From Cladocopium goreaui (Eukaryota; Sar; Dinophyceae; Suessiales; Symbiodiniaceae): a DNA stretch of 64,000 nt. A program made the translations under genes and the position numbers. The stretch is from contig CAMXCT020003668.1 of assembly GCA_947184155.2 (NCBI GenBank), positions 47,501-111,500 on the forward strand, written 5' to 3'. Below, in pieces: positions 21,567-31,934 of the stretch. The stretch's first letter is position 1. The number at the start of each line of letters is the position of its first letter. The notes beneath the pieces are model-generated. The model was not told the origin of the DNA and did not search any database. It saw nothing but the letters and a program-made list of their open reading frames with translations.

Positions 21567-21667
21567 GCGGCTATGAATTCTCCATTGGACAAATCGCCTG
21601 GATCAATCTCTTTGGAGATCATGCTGCAGAGCAACTCACCTTGCGCAGCTTTTGCATGGCGAATCTG
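21567..21667 (+). CDS. Exon-like island ending at a family-2 element
   Basis: TTTCACTTAG^G is a textbook acceptor. The 101-bp island is open (GYEFSIGQIAWINLFGDHAA... in one frame; a second plus frame is also open) and runs into CTG^GTTGCTGG, the left end of a family-2 element. The minus strand also carries an open frame ending in a stop, with a GTGAGT inside. Plus is favoured by the acceptor and the element junction. Product unknown. Confidence 0.4.
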
Positions 21668-21712
21668 GTTGCTGGTGCAATGGCCATCTTGAAAAATATG
21701 ACTTCGTCAATA
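21665..21712. mobile_element. Family-2 left half
   Basis: CTGGTTGCTGGTGCAATGGC then CATCTTGAAAAATATGACTTC matches the left half of family 2. The right half is missing. Confidence 0.65.
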
Positions 21713-21729
21713 TGTAATTAGATAGATCT

Positions 21730-22470
21730 AGATATTTTTTTACAATCTAAATCTAGATATATTTTGGATTTCTGGGGGAATGATCTAATTGTGCTTCATA
21801 GGGATCTAATTAGATATAATGATAGAATTAGATAATTCCCCCAGAAACCCTATATGTTTAGCACCAGTAAGCAGATCAATACGTTTGAACCAACAAAAAG
21901 GGCCTCGTTGCAATCTGAAATCATCCAAATGAGATGCACTTGGCAAATGATTTTTGCGTAGGAATCATAGGTGATGTTTCCATTGGAATTTGAATATTAT
22001 CCAAATGCCATGGCTTAAAATGCACTTGGCAAATGTGGTATCCTAAAATAATTAAAGGACTGGCCATTTTTCCGACTAATCCATTGATTTCTTCGGGCAA
22101 AAGATTTTGAGCCATGGCGCCATACCCAAACGATATGATTTTGATCTAGAAAAGTTGGCCTAGAGGAACTAAACATGGAATAGAAACAGCACACTTTTCT
22201 GGGATGATTACTCAAGGTAGACAAATTAATTGGCGAGTTGGAGACAACCTGTGATATATGTACATTTGTCATAGTCAAACATGGTTGTATGAGTTACGGT
22301 CATCCTAGCATCACTAGGAATTCCCCAATTGATGAGTACCATACAGTAACCCCCATCAATTGGGAACGACCATGCTGCAGTATCCAGTATGGGGTTAATT
22401 TACTTCATAAAACTTTACACCAATAACCATCGAATCTTGTCAAACCATCTCATAAAATATCTATGTATAT
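21730..22470. other. AT-rich DNA without recognised gene
   Basis: A loose inverted repeat TCTAATTGTGC / TCTGGGGGAATGATCTAATT lies at 21760-21850. Open frames on both strands lack composition contrast. Confidence 0.45.
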
Positions 22471-22655
22471 ATGAATATATCCTTATACTACATATATATA
22501 TATATGTATATACATATATATGTATACATATATATATATATATACATAAATATAAATATATACATATGTATATATATACATATATATATACATATATATA
22601 TACATATATACATATATATATATACATATATATATACATATATATACACATGTAT
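22471..22655. repeat. (ATATAC)n / (TA)n microsatellite
   Basis: TATATACATATATATAC repeats. The Tyr/Ile open frames in several phases are artefacts. Confidence 0.92.
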
Positions 22656-22659
22656 CAAT

Positions 22660-23160
22660 TGAACCCATGTTTTTACTGCGGTAAATCGGTAAATTCCTGT
22701 TTGACCATGCATCCTAGCGGCTAGGGAGATCTCCCCATATATGGCCTACATTGATACTGGTTGGCCTCGTTCTGTGGTCGAAGCCCGGAAACTCGTGCTT
22801 TGATATAGTTGAATGACCAATTCAATGTATACATTCAATTTATCCCCTTGCCAATACACCCATTTAATACATTGAATAGGTCATGACTACATTGAATTGG
22901 AACACCCTATATTTGATATAGTCAATGCTCTAAAAAATGGGTCCCCATTTAACCGGCAAGGTGTTCCAATTTTATAGGGGACCCATTTTATACAGCACCT
23001 AGGTGTCCCAATTGGCTGGGGGATCATAATTTACCTATGACATAACATTAACATTATCTCTACATATCATCATTTTTTTGGTGAAGAGCATAGATCTAAA
23101 GTTGATCAACGAAATAGATGTTTTTATTTGTTTTTTTTGCAATCATACATATAATCATAC
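22660..23160. other. AT-rich DNA, nothing recognised
   Basis: A loose inverted relationship exists between GGAACACCCTATATTTGATA and later CAAGGTGTTCCAATT near 22900-22970. No gene supported. Confidence 0.45.
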
Positions 23161-23165
23161 ATATA

Positions 23166-23267
23166 ATCTAGGTAAATCATGATATTTCACAAACCTGAAA
23201 TAAGGCCATTTGATCAAATGATGCCATTTGGGGGTGATTTCCCTTAATTTAATATAATTTACCCAGA
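23166..23267. mobile_element. Family-6 element (GGTAAATTATAATATTTCAC)
   Basis: CTAGGTAAATCATGATATTTC to AATATAATTTACCCAGAT. Shares ATATTTCAC-AACCTGAA and GGGGTGATTYCC with 28085 and 59599. Confidence 0.6.
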
Positions 23268-23404
23268 TATAATCATACATCATCATACATCTAAAGTACT
23301 GATGTTGCTCCGTCCTAACACCCGCTCTTGTGCCGAGAAACAGGTGGTCTCCCAACCTCAATGGTATGGGTCAGATCAAATTCCATGGAATATACAATGG
23401 GATA

Positions 23405-23556
23405 TTCCATGGAATAGATATATATATATATAAATATGTAAATATATATATATATATATGTACAGCTATGAATATATGTATATATATATGAACATATATG
23501 TACAGCTATATATATATATATACAGCTATATGTATGTGTATATATATATATATGTC
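23405..23556. repeat. TA microsatellite with TGTACAGCTATA units
   Basis: (TA)n with three GTACAGCTATA or TACAGCTATA inserts. Confidence 0.85.
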
Positions 23557-24107
23557 TAGGTTTTTGAATATTTCACTCAAATTAATTTGAATTAAGACCA
23601 GCTTGGAATCGTTATCGGAAAACACAGGCCCTAGTTCCAAAAAGTGGTGCCTTCATCGACGTGGCCGGCTTTCACGGGAAATGAAGCAGACCTTTTTTCT
23701 CTATGTGTCTGAAAATATACCGGTAAAGCCATAAACAATAGGCGTTTCATAGGGAGATAGGGAAAAGTGATGATAACTAATGGTGTATCCAATTCATTCG
23801 GCCTGAGTATGATCCTCTCGATATTCATATCTTAATCTGGAGGTACATTATTGTGTAGTGGTTTATGACTAATGTGTAGATATCCTATATCATATTATAT
23901 ATATCATATTCATGCAAACATCCTTCTAATATATGTGTTATGTTATATATATTAGTGTCGTAAATCCAATTTCAGAAACTATCCCCAAGTCATCACCATT
24001 TTTATGGATGCTGTAAACCATCCCCAGTCATGGTATGATTATGGCATTGGGTTTACCACAATATCTTACATGTGTGTATATACTATACATATATATACCT
24101 ACATGGG

Positions 24108-24206
24108 GATGGGTCAAAACCCTGGCACCTAGTGAACATCAAAATAGCTGGTAAATGGATGTTCATCCCACTAAAAATGGTATTAATAGGTATTGATCCA
24201 TACCCA
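24108..24206. mobile_element. Family-8 dispersed repeat
   Basis: GGTCAAAACCCTGGCACCTA to GTATTGATCCATACCC. Closest relative is 4633-4735. It lies about 130 bp from the LRR exon. Confidence 0.7.
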
Positions 24207-24339
24207 CATATCTATATCATAGTTGGTCATGTTTGGTGCTCATCATTAAAGATCTTCAAGTCTTCCGCTCCCTTTTTCACCGCATCCAATGGCTACCAGC
24301 CCGCAAGCGGCGCAACATTGTTGCAACCCACAGTAAGAC

Positions 24340-24634
24340 CCTGGCACATGAACTCATCCAAATATTCCAACTCATCCAATTTTAGAGAGTCCAAAGCAGT
24401 GGGACTCTCAAGGCTTTCAAGGCTTTCAAGGCCGATTTTGAGGCTGCGCAAGCTTTGAGGTAGTTTCACCCCATCCAACTTGAAGCTACCTCTGAACTCT
24501 AACTTCTGCAACTTGGGCGGCAAAAGGATGTGCTGAGTAAATGCCGCTCCAAAGCTCAACGTCTCCAGCGTCTCTGGGAACTTGATGTTGGCCAAGGAGT
24601 GGTTAAATCTTTTGCCAAATCTCAAGCTCTTGAG
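24340..24634 (-). CDS. LRR (FNIP-like) exon, longest of the chain
   Basis: The minus strand reads LKSLRFGKRFNHSLANIKFP, then ETLETLSFG...FTQHILLPPKL, QKLEFRGSFKLDGVKLPQSL, and RSLKIGLESLESL. This is about four 22-23 residue repeats with the LPxxLxxLxFGxxFNHSL pattern of FNIP-type leucine-rich repeats, a curved scaffold for protein binding. Candidate borders: CTGCGAAG^C at the high end and CCAGG^GTCTTAC at the low end. It is the most 3' LRR exon I can place. The partner and function are unknown. Confidence 0.7.
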
Positions 24635-24639
24635 CTTCG

Positions 24640-25880
24640 CAGGCAGTGGGAAAAAGACCGGAGAATTGAAACGGTCACCTCAAGAAGGGCTGCTGAGCAA
24701 CACTGGCGAAGAGCTGTGGCAGCTGTGGCTTTTGCACCGGGATATACCATATTTACCAATTGATGGCCATAACAAATGGAACACAAAAATTATAGGGAAC
24801 ATCTTGTCTTTCTCAACCATGAGATGGTTTTTTTAAATGTTTTTTCTGAGGTTTCCCAAGAATCGCTACAAGAGAAATAGAGAGAAATGGTTGCCCTGGA
24901 AAAGCCAGGGCAAAACTGGATCGTCCAGTCATCCCTTTTTCGCGGTGGCTTGTTGTTCCACAGATGAGTTGGAAAAATGGGGTCAAATTGGGTACCCCAA
25001 TTTAAATAGCCATGAAACATGGCTGGCCAGCCAGATAGCTTGCAAAATTCATGACCAATTCTTAGCTGGTGAGTGAACTAGTTATGTTAGTAATTAAATA
25101 ATCCCATTGATACCAAGACGACTATTCAGGATGAGTTTCTACACCCATCCAGTCTTCTTGACCAATCCCTAGAGGAAATTTAAACATGGAATTCTGTGCC
25201 TGATGTTGCCTAAAACCAAAGTGATGTTGAAGAATCCCATATTCCATGTGTTTATCCGGCAAAAATCCGGCCACTGGCTGTATTTATCCTAAGGTCTGGG
25301 CGTTGTTGTTTCCACATTTGTTGGCCAAATTCATCGTATCTGTCGGTAAATCAACAGAAGGGGGTCTTGACAAACACAAATCGTCGGACATTTTACCACT
25401 GGTCAAAATCACGATCTGGCGACCATTCAAAAGCCACAGTTCCTTAAACATCAAAACCCAGGTGGCTGTTGTGGATGTTCATTCCGCCATTCCTGTGGAA
25501 AAACACATGGTTTGACCAACTCCATTGGTCGATCAAATTCCCCTATCAAACATAGCCATAAAATTGGTAAACTCCTATTTTTGGACACGTCTATGCTCCT
25601 TAATTGTTGGTTGTATAATATATTATTCTATGCCTCTAAAATCTCATTGAAAATCCCCATGAATTGTCCATTTGTGATGCCCATTTCTGATGTCAATCAA
25701 ATCCGCACATAATTTTCTGTTTCATCATAATTTATATTAAATCCACATTAATCCATATTTCACCATAATCCACAGGATTTTATATGAAATCCACATTTAT
25801 TTTCGTCATTCAATCGACATTTCGTTACTCAAAAATCACCATGGTGAACGTCCTGAAATCACCATGGTGAACGTCGTTCA
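24640..25880. other. Mixed DNA with weak open frames
   Basis: Small plus-strand open frames (for example 24837-25076 and 25246-25515) have some protein-like runs but no splice evidence. GATATACC and AATCCACATT words occur near 25700-25800. Nothing callable. Confidence 0.4.
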
Positions 25881-25888
25881 TGTTCCAC

Positions 25889-26005
25889 TACCCTCTGGTT
25901 ATGACTAACATAGCCATGGGATAGATGGCCCATAGAAATAGATGGTTTACCGAACTTAATAGCATGGTGATTTAACATGGCTATGTTAGTCATAACCAGA
26001 TGGTA
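25889..26005. mobile_element. Family-1 element, TTATGACTAAC arms on both ends
   Basis: TACCCTCTGGTTATGACTAAC pairs with GTTAGTCATAACCAGATGGTA. It directly follows (minus sense) the LRR exon at 26006-26184. Confidence 0.9.
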
Positions 26006-26184
26006 GTTCTTAGGTTCATCCAGTCGTCCGAGTTTCCCAAGTCCAATTCTTCCAGCTCTGGCAACGGCATGGCCGTCGGCTGTGGGCCCTGGGAGTCACG
26101 CAGATGTAGCGATCGCAGGGTCGCAGGTAGGGGGAAGACGATCTTTGCACAGCGGCCTAGCTTGAGATGCTGGAGATTTGGCAA
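26006..26184 (-). CDS. LRR exon abutting a family-1 element
   Basis: After the acceptor GAGGTCAG^TTGCC the minus strand reads LPNLQHLKLGRCAKIVFPLP, ATLRSLHLRDSQG, and MPLPELEELDLGNSDDWMNL: three LRR cores (LxxLxL). The frame runs into the family-1 element, whose CTG^GTTATGAC offers the donor. The exon-element contact is direct, with no intervening spacer. Binding scaffold of unknown specificity, same chain as the neighbours. Confidence 0.7.
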
Positions 26185-26239
26185 CTGACCTCAGATCTCT
26201 GAGATCTCTCAAGGGATTCGACAAGAAAAAAAGGGAAAA

Positions 26240-26317
26240 CTAACAGTTTGCGAACTTGAAAATGGTGATAGAAATAGTGGATTTACCTGTTAAAAATGGT
26301 GATTTTCCAAAGTTATA
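26240..26317. mobile_element. Family-1 fragment cut by a family-2 element
   Basis: ACAGTTTGCGAACTTGAAAA to AAATGGTGATTTTCC is family 1. Its right end is replaced by CTGCTTGGTGG, the start of a family-2 copy. Confidence 0.65.
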
Positions 26318-26433
26318 CTGCTTGGTGGTGCAATGTGCCCATCTTGAAAATACTGTATTAGTCAATGGGTTTCGGATGACATCCCATATATGAAATGGAA
26401 AATATTTAAGTCATGTTCCAAACCAGCAACCAG
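26318..26433. mobile_element. Family-2 element (variant)
   Basis: CTGCTTGGTGGTGCAATGTG to GTTCCAAACCAGCAACCAG. Same variant as 46819-46925 (ATCCCATATATGAAATGG centre). Confidence 0.75.
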
Positions 26434-27025
26434 GAAAGCCCTCAAGGTGAATAGATGAATGGGATTTTTTTGATGGACTTTTTTTTGGAGAACCGTAGGT
26501 GTCCTACGCGGGGATTTTTACGGGAAAATCATCTATGAATCGTGAGTGTGCCTATCAGTAGTTGAGCAATGTTCAAAACCCTCTGTCATCCCTAAATCTG
26601 AATATCTGCTTGGTGGTTGAGAAAAAAGCCCTTGAAAGATATGAATTAGATCCAAGTAGTCAAATGGGCCCATCATGCCATTCGTAGGATGAAAAACAAC
26701 ACATATTTATATAATACCACCAATATCCACCAATCCAGATAATCTGGGTCCATTTGGGGACGCTATGGAACACTGGCCCAAATCTGCTCGTTTGAAAAAA
26801 ACAACAAAGCTCCACTCATACACACAGGAGCAGGGCTTGGCCTCCATTAAACTAGATTAACTATGGAACATCACCATTTTGGTAAGTAAACAAGTCTATA
26901 AATGGGTCATATTGACCATAGCAAACTGTTAGTTGAGGGTAGAACATGAAACACAATCCCCTGTGGAGATTTACCTATAGCGATGCCCTATCAATCTACA
27001 TAGCTGGTGGATTCAAAACGAAACC

Positions 27026-27133
27026 TACCCTCTGGTAAACATACAAATACTATGGAACATCACCATTTATAGTGAATTTTCGCATGAAAAATTGTGATTT
27101 TCCTTAGTTTTTTTGTATGTTTACCAGAAGGTA
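27026..27133. mobile_element. Family-1 element
   Basis: TACCCTCTGGTAAACATACAA to TTTTTGTATGTTTACCAGAAGGTA. Both arms are of the ACATACAAA type and pair fully. Confidence 0.85.
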
Positions 27134-27506
27134 ATCGGCGCCACAACAAAGTGATGTTCAAACGATGTGAAAAAACAAAATCACCATCTATCAGACCTTC
27201 GGTGGGTCCATAGCCATACCGCATTTTTCACCGCATTCCTTTATAGCAAATTGTCTCCTATCATATCTCCATTATGTTTTTACTATATTCACTGTATATT
27301 TGCAGTATGTCTCCATTGTGTTCCAGTTGATTGCTAACTTGTTGCCCAACTTTTCTCCAACAATTTCCCATGCTTTCCCACTCCCAATTACAGACTAACT
27401 TGTTGACCAACTTCTCCCCATCTATTCCCAATGATTTCCCAAACAAACATCACAGTGATTTGTTTTCCCAACATTCCCCCAACAAAAACTCAACAACTGG
27501 GAAAAC

Positions 27507-27606
27507 CTTTCTCCCTGAGCGAAACTTCGGCAAGCCGCAGAGCTCATGAAGATTGGGATAGAACAGCTCACCCAAATCCAAGCTCACCAAACTTGGAGGA
27601 AACTGC
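27507..27606 (-). CDS. LRR exon
   Basis: Acceptor AGACCCCAG^G, donor GAAAG^GTTTTC. The 100-bp minus-strand exon reads QFPPSLVSLDLGELFYPNLH then ELCGLPKFRSGRK. FPPSLVSLDLG is the LRR core of this family. Length is close to the 103-bp LRR exon at 42608. Its role follows the other exons of the chain. Confidence 0.6.
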
Positions 27607-28084
27607 CTGGGGTCTGCGATTTTCTGCAGGATGTTACCTGATGTCATATCGAACTGTTATCTCGTAGCCATGGGGTAAACATAGGAGAGTTTGTGGTTTC
27701 CCGGAACATGATCGACTTTCATGGTAGGGTTTTCCACTTCGAAGTGTTAGTCAAAACAGAAGGGCATCCTGAGGACTCACAATATTAATGTTCTTGGTAA
27801 TTCATGTGGTCATTGGATTGAGTTGTAGGAAACACATCAGGAAACATGGTTATCTTTTCCTCCTCTAAAGGGTTTCCTGCAAAACTCCCCTTAAGCAAAA
27901 CTCCCTTGAAACATGCTTAAATCCCATCAAACAAAGATTCTTAATCCCATTCTAATCCGCCAAATTCAACATTCCAATCTGTGATAGGCCCTTGCAGATA
28001 GTTCCACTATGTTCCACTTATGGCACAGAAAGTAACAACATCCATTTTAGGATCCTGGAATGGCCATTGATCTTCGGCACCTAA

Positions 28085-28165
28085 TATTTCACTAACCTGA
28101 ATAGTTGGGCCATTTGGGGATGATTCCCCGCAATCTAACCATGATTTCCAGGGGTCGGTCGTAGT
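28085..28165. mobile_element. Family-6 partial element
   Basis: ATATTTCACTAACCTGAATA, GCCATTTGGGGATGATTCCC and CATGATTTCCAG match the 59599-59721 copy. The ends are missing. Confidence 0.55.
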
Positions 28166-28305
28166 GATTCTCTCGGGTATTCAGAAAGATTCTCAGATAG
28201 CCTGCGGAAACGCCGAGCCTTCCCCACCAAGATTTTAGGATCCACAAACGCCGGGTCTTCCATATCTTGTGAAAAAATACAAAAATGGTAAAACCATGGT
28301 AAAGC

Positions 28306-28424
28306 CCACGGTTTGTTTTAAGTTGCCCAGATGCAAGTTCCAAATCGTGCCAGACTTGAAGTTCAGTTCTTCCAGTGCTGAAGGAAGTTGCATATCAGAG
28401 CTCTTTAGGTCGAAGTCTAAAGTC
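28306..28424 (-). CDS. LRR exon
   Basis: Acceptor TGGCACCTAG^G. The minus strand reads TLDFDLKSSDMQLPSALEEL then NFKSGTIWNLHLGNLKQT. LPSALEELNF is the LRR core. A donor ACC^GTGGGC lies near 28304. A further minus-strand open stretch at 28180-28265 (EDPAFVDPKILVGKARRFRR...) could be another exon but shows no LRR pattern. Confidence 0.6.
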
Positions 28425-28812
28425 CTAGGTGCCAATGGTGATCGAAGCTAGTCGACCACGGCAATCGCCATAGCAACACCAAAAGAAATAGCATAGAACC
28501 CCAATGGCCACAGGATTTAGATATTTATGGGATTTATAGATGAGAAAAAATATATAGGTTAATTAGTTCATCATATTAAATCCCATTGACCCCAATCCAT
28601 AGTCTACTTGATGACTGTCGGATAATTGATATTGGCCATGCTTGGGGTACATGTTAAATTTAGTGGGTGCAGTTGCATTCGGGGTTCGTGATGAAATTTG
28701 CCCAGATTAATCCTTAGCTATATCATGTTCTATCATAAATAGTGGGGATATCCCATATGATATATAATGGATATAATTATGATATCCTTATAGTCCTTAT
28801 AGTCATATCCTA

Positions 28813-29033
28813 GTGAAATATGCCATATTTATCCATATTTCATGCCCGCGCTGCGGCCCAGATTTCGCCAGAGCTCATACTTCGCAAGCTTTCCGGCCAC
28901 TTCACGAGCTCGTGAACGACCATTGTATTGGCTATACAGTCCTTACCTTGGTGGATCTCCACCGGAGTTCATGGGATTTTGATGAGTATTTGTGTGGAAC
29001 ATCCCTACTTGGTGGCTCATCCCACGGCTCGTA
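28813..29033 (+). CDS. Exon-like region with GTAAGT donor inside a palindrome
   Basis: GC-rich plus-strand frame (CPRCGPDFARAHTSQAFRPL..., NDHCIGYTVLTLVDLHRSSW...) running to CGGCTC^GTAAGTGTG, a near-consensus donor. The last 30 bases belong to the left arm of the family-9 palindrome at 29004-29135, so the donor is element-derived if used. No family recognised. CPRC alone is not enough for a zinc-site claim. Confidence 0.4.
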
Positions 29034-29135
29034 AGTGTGTTATAACCCCGGTGATTGAAGTGGATTAACCCTACTTATCCCATTTATAACTGGGGTTATA
29101 ACCCAGTTACTAAGTGGGATGAGCCACCAAGTAGG
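29004..29135. mobile_element. Family-9 palindromic element, 22-bp perfect arms
   Basis: CCTACTTGGTGGCTCATCCC... at 29004 is exactly complementary to the sequence ending at 29135. A second internal pair (GTTATAACCCC / GGGGTTATAAC) extends the fold. Related words occur at 6035-6075, 10350-10395 and 63465-63510. Confidence 0.8.
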
Positions 29136-29790
29136 ATATAAGGTTAACAGGGATTCCGTAGGTAAGTTGTGTTTTTTTTCCACGGCTAACGATGGGAGTT
29201 GACCTAAAACCTTGGGGGCTTAGCCATGTTATGTGTAAAAACGGCTGGAAAATCCCCACTCAAAACCGCAGTTTATACGGGATTCTGAAAAGAGCCATGT
29301 TTGATTACCAGAGGGTTTTTGCAGCCAACGATATGATGATGTGATAGAGATATGATATGTGATATGTGATAATGGTGTATGATATATGATCTATGATATC
29401 ATCAGATAATGGGATATAGACATATATAGACTGGGATATTTCATGGGATTCATTAGAGCATCTATTGGAAGATCGCCCAAATAGTGAATTAATCTCGGAA
29501 TTTCTGGGAGTTATTCCCGAGAATTCCAAGTTAAAATCTCCGACATGCAATTGTTGGTTCTAATGTAGATTCCCAGCTCATGGTTCATGACAATCCCTTT
29601 GTATTTTGAACATTTTTGAACGGTATATAATACGACCCCCGAGCTACTTATCAACCAACTGCTTTTCTCAAAGTCTTCAAATAAGGACTTGTGAAAAGAT
29701 TATAAACCACTATCAACCCTTCTTTTTTGGGTTACTTTTGGGTCGAAAATAGCGGGAAAATCGTGAGACAATCCATGATGTTTCCCATTT
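29136..29790. other. AT-rich DNA with a family-1-like scrap
   Basis: TTTGATTACCAGAGGGTTT near 29300-29318 is a lone family-1 end. No gene supported. Confidence 0.45.
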
Positions 29791-29795
29791 GAATT

Positions 29796-29888
29796 TGTGT
29801 CTGGCAAGCCATCGAGAAAGATGGTCGACTTGAGGCCCCAAGAACGTGGGGATGGCCATGGATGATTCTGGTGGATATAACTATTCTG
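29796..29888 (+). CDS. Candidate exon A of a gene interrupted by family-2 sequence
   Basis: Open after a TGA at 29790-29792. The plus strand reads CVWQAIEKDGRLEAPRTWGW then PWMILVDITIL and ends exactly at CTG^GTTGGTGG, the left end of a family-2 element. The acceptor is not fixed (GGCAAG^CC at 29807 is possible). If GT...CAG is removed to 30097, the frame continues into exon B in phase 0. Product unknown. Confidence 0.45.
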
Positions 29889-30096
29889 GTTGGTGGTTGA
29901 GCCACCTACCATTGGTTGGTTAATATACTGTTAATATATGCTTAATAACTACATGGTTAATGATGGTTAATCATAATGTGGTTGGTGGTTGAGCCACCTA
30001 CCCCTCTGAAAAATGATGGAGTTCGTCAGTTGGGAAAATTGACATTCCCAATATGATGGGAAAGTCATAAAAGACATGTTCCAAACCACCAGCCAG
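29889..30096 (+). other. Candidate introner-type intron (family 2)
   Basis: 208 nt from GTTGGTGGTTGAGCC to ACCACCAGCCAG. It holds a family-2 left end at 29886-29915, an ATGGTTAATATATGG filler, and a nearly complete family-2 copy at 29978-30096 (GGTTGGTGG to CCACCAGCCAG). Both borders are supplied by the element's own inverted-repeat termini. Its removal leaves the flanking frames joined in phase 0. Confidence 0.5.
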
Positions 30097-30369
30097 CTAT
30101 GGAATTCTAAGCTCCATAATTTGGGCATGAAATATGCCTACAAGTACGGTGAACTGCAAGAAACACATCCATTGGTGGAGCTGCAAGCACCCCAAGTGAA
30201 TCCCATGAAACCTCAGTATTCATCATTACCCATGACGGATCCGGCTGGTGCTGGTACATATGCTAACATGACTGGGGTTTTTGTTGATGGGATCCATGGA
30301 GCACCATACATAGCAGCACCATCATGCCATGGATCCGTCATGGGTGATATTTCCACTGCACTCCTTCTG
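30097..30369 (+). CDS. Candidate exon B, 91 codons between two family-2 elements
   Basis: 273 bp without a stop and strongly protein-like: LWNSKLHNLGMKYAYKYGEL..., PMTDPAGAGTYANMTGVFVD..., GAPYIAAPSCHGSVMGDIST. It begins right after CCACCAGCCAG^ and ends at CTT-CTG^GTTGGTGG of the next family-2 copy, so both ends are element termini and both are phase 0. Base composition is richer than the flanks. I do not recognise the protein. The minus-strand frame here is a shadow. Confidence 0.5.
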
Positions 30370-30469
30370 GTTGGTGGTATACCTACCCTTCTGAAAAATA
30401 TGAAAGTCAAATGGGATTATTGTTCCCAATATATAGCAAGTCATAAAAGTCATGTTCCAAACCACCAAC
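30367..30469. mobile_element. Family-2 element downstream of exon B
   Basis: CTGGTTGGTGGTATACCTAC to TTCCAAACCACCAACGA. The right end has lost CAG. Element plus the following 200 bp are duplicated at 59984-60260. Confidence 0.8.
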
Positions 30470-30574
30470 GATATATATTATTGGTGACATCCCTATGATA
30501 TAGCATCATTAAGCATCATTAAGCATCATTAACCATCATTAACCATCATTAACCATCATTAACCAGATATATAT

Positions 30575-30690
30575 ATATATATATTCCTTTCCAAAGAACC
30601 CAATTCCTTTCAATTCCTTTCCAAAGAACCCAAAATCTTCAGCGTCTCCAATTTGATCAGCGCTTGTAGAGACTCGGACTGGAAGTCTTG
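30575..30690 (-). CDS. LRR exon fragment, likely relative of the 60-62 kb array
   Basis: The minus strand reads DFQSESLQALIKLETLKILG then SLERN and a stop. ALIKLETLKIL is an LRR core. The downstream TTGGAAAGGAATTGAAAGGA words and the CCTTTCCAAAGAACCC repeat also form the unit of the array at 60117-61925. Here the 5' side continues into a unique coding-like sequence (PGCQDFQSE), which the array copies lack. Confidence 0.5.
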
Positions 30691-31222
30691 GCAACCTGGC
30701 AGGCTGGGAACTGGAAATCAACCCATTTGATGGTTGGGAAACTCTAAGTAGCTCCTTGGCTCCCCATCGAATAGGGAATATATAGGGAATATGAATACCC
30801 CTAGCTCCTTAGCTCCCTCCTAATCACTGGATAGTATTAAAAAACATCCAACTACCCAAACACGAGGATCTTCGGAAGACTGTGGCGAACCTGCGAGCCT
30901 CCTAGCATGGAAAATCTTTTGGGCTCATTTTTAAGATGGGGATAGAAACAACATGGAAATTCCAGACAATGCCCTGTGTACAATTTGTCAACATCCCTTA
31001 CTTGGTTCATAATTAATCCTTAGAAGACTGGGCTTAATTTACCAAAATCCATCTATTTCCCCTGATATCAACACCTTTCCTCAGTCTTGTATCTATCCAA
31101 TTGGGCACCCATTTATAGTGGTATTTCATATTACCTGGATGAGTCACTAATTCAATTCAGGCGAAGTCACCATCAAATCCCCATACAAATTTCCCCTGGG
31201 TCCTGCGTAATTGCCTGCAATT

Positions 31223-31336
31223 GGAGGTTTCCTAAAATGGGGGTACCCCCAAATCATCCATTGATAGATGGGCTTTCCGATTTTCCATGAAATAAACCAT
31301 CCAGCGAGCTTGGGGTACCCCCATTTTGAAAGCCCC
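31223..31336. mobile_element. Family-3 element on the 3' side of an LRR exon
   Basis: TGGAGGTTTCCTAAAATGGG to CTTGGGGTACCCCCATTTTG. The minus-strand LRR exon at 31344-31427 ends eight bases away. Confidence 0.8.
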
Positions 31337-31343
31337 AAATCAC

Positions 31344-31427
31344 CTCTGATCGTCAAACTTCTCAGAGAGCTTGGCAGCATCGTTAACTCCTCACAGCGCG
31401 GACTGTACATGTTCAGTTGCTCCAATC
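31344..31427 (-). CDS. LRR exon between two family-3 elements
   Basis: The minus strand reads GLEQLNMYSPRCEELTMLPS then SLRSLTIRG and ends at ATCAGAG^GTGATT. The acceptor AACTCCGAG^GA is a candidate; the open frame extends further upstream (RKNCKLRG). LPSSLRSLTI matches the LRR core of the other exons. Family-3 elements lie on both sides. Confidence 0.65.
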
Positions 31428-31486
31428 CTCGGAGTTTGCAATTTTTCCGCCGACAAAAACTTACTTTCTCCATTGATTCACTATTT

Positions 31487-31607
31487 GGGGGTTTCCATAG
31501 TCATGGGGGTACCCCAAGCTCGCTGGATGGTTTTTTTCAGGGAAAATCCATCTATAAATGGATGAGAACTAGAGGTACCCCTATGTCTCTAACTTAGGAA
31601 ACCCCAT
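31487..31607. mobile_element. Family-3 element on the 5' side of an LRR exon
   Basis: GGGGGTTTCCATAGTCATGG to AGGTACCCCTATGTCTC and TTAGGAAACCCC. Orientation is opposite to the 31223 copy. Confidence 0.8.
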
Positions 31608-31639
31608 TTCTAATGGGATTCCCCGGTAAAAGTTAAAAC

Positions 31640-31766
31640 AAACGTAAAAAAACATTTTCAGACAATTCAAGAATCGACTGAAATGCTTCAGCGCATTCAT
31701 CGACCTGAAGGAATCCAGGCGTAAGCGTTTGAGGTTTGGCAAACGCTCATAGACCGGCTTCAAACT
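31640..31766 (-). CDS. LRR exon
   Basis: Acceptor CTTTTCCCAG^AG. The minus strand reads SLKPVYERLPNLKRLRLDSF then RSMNALKHFSRFLNCLKMF. LPNLKRLRLDSF is a classical LRR core. The donor is not resolved. The end (TTGAATTGTCTGAAAATG) is similar to the end of the next exon upstream at 31935, hinting at exon duplication. Confidence 0.6.
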
Positions 31767-31934
31767 CTGGGAAAAGCACCAGCCGAAACTCAAACCTGGC
31801 AATGGAGCCGGCCAAAAAAAACATGACATGTCACAAAAGTACGAAAATTATCATGTGGGTTTGTCCAAATATGCACCCCAACATGAGAATTTCAAGGTAA
31901 ACTGATTAACCGAGGGATTTGAAGGTTTTCCCCA

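Noticed and set aside
22389..22724. Tyr/Ile-rich frames on both strands
   Set aside because: TA microsatellite translation.
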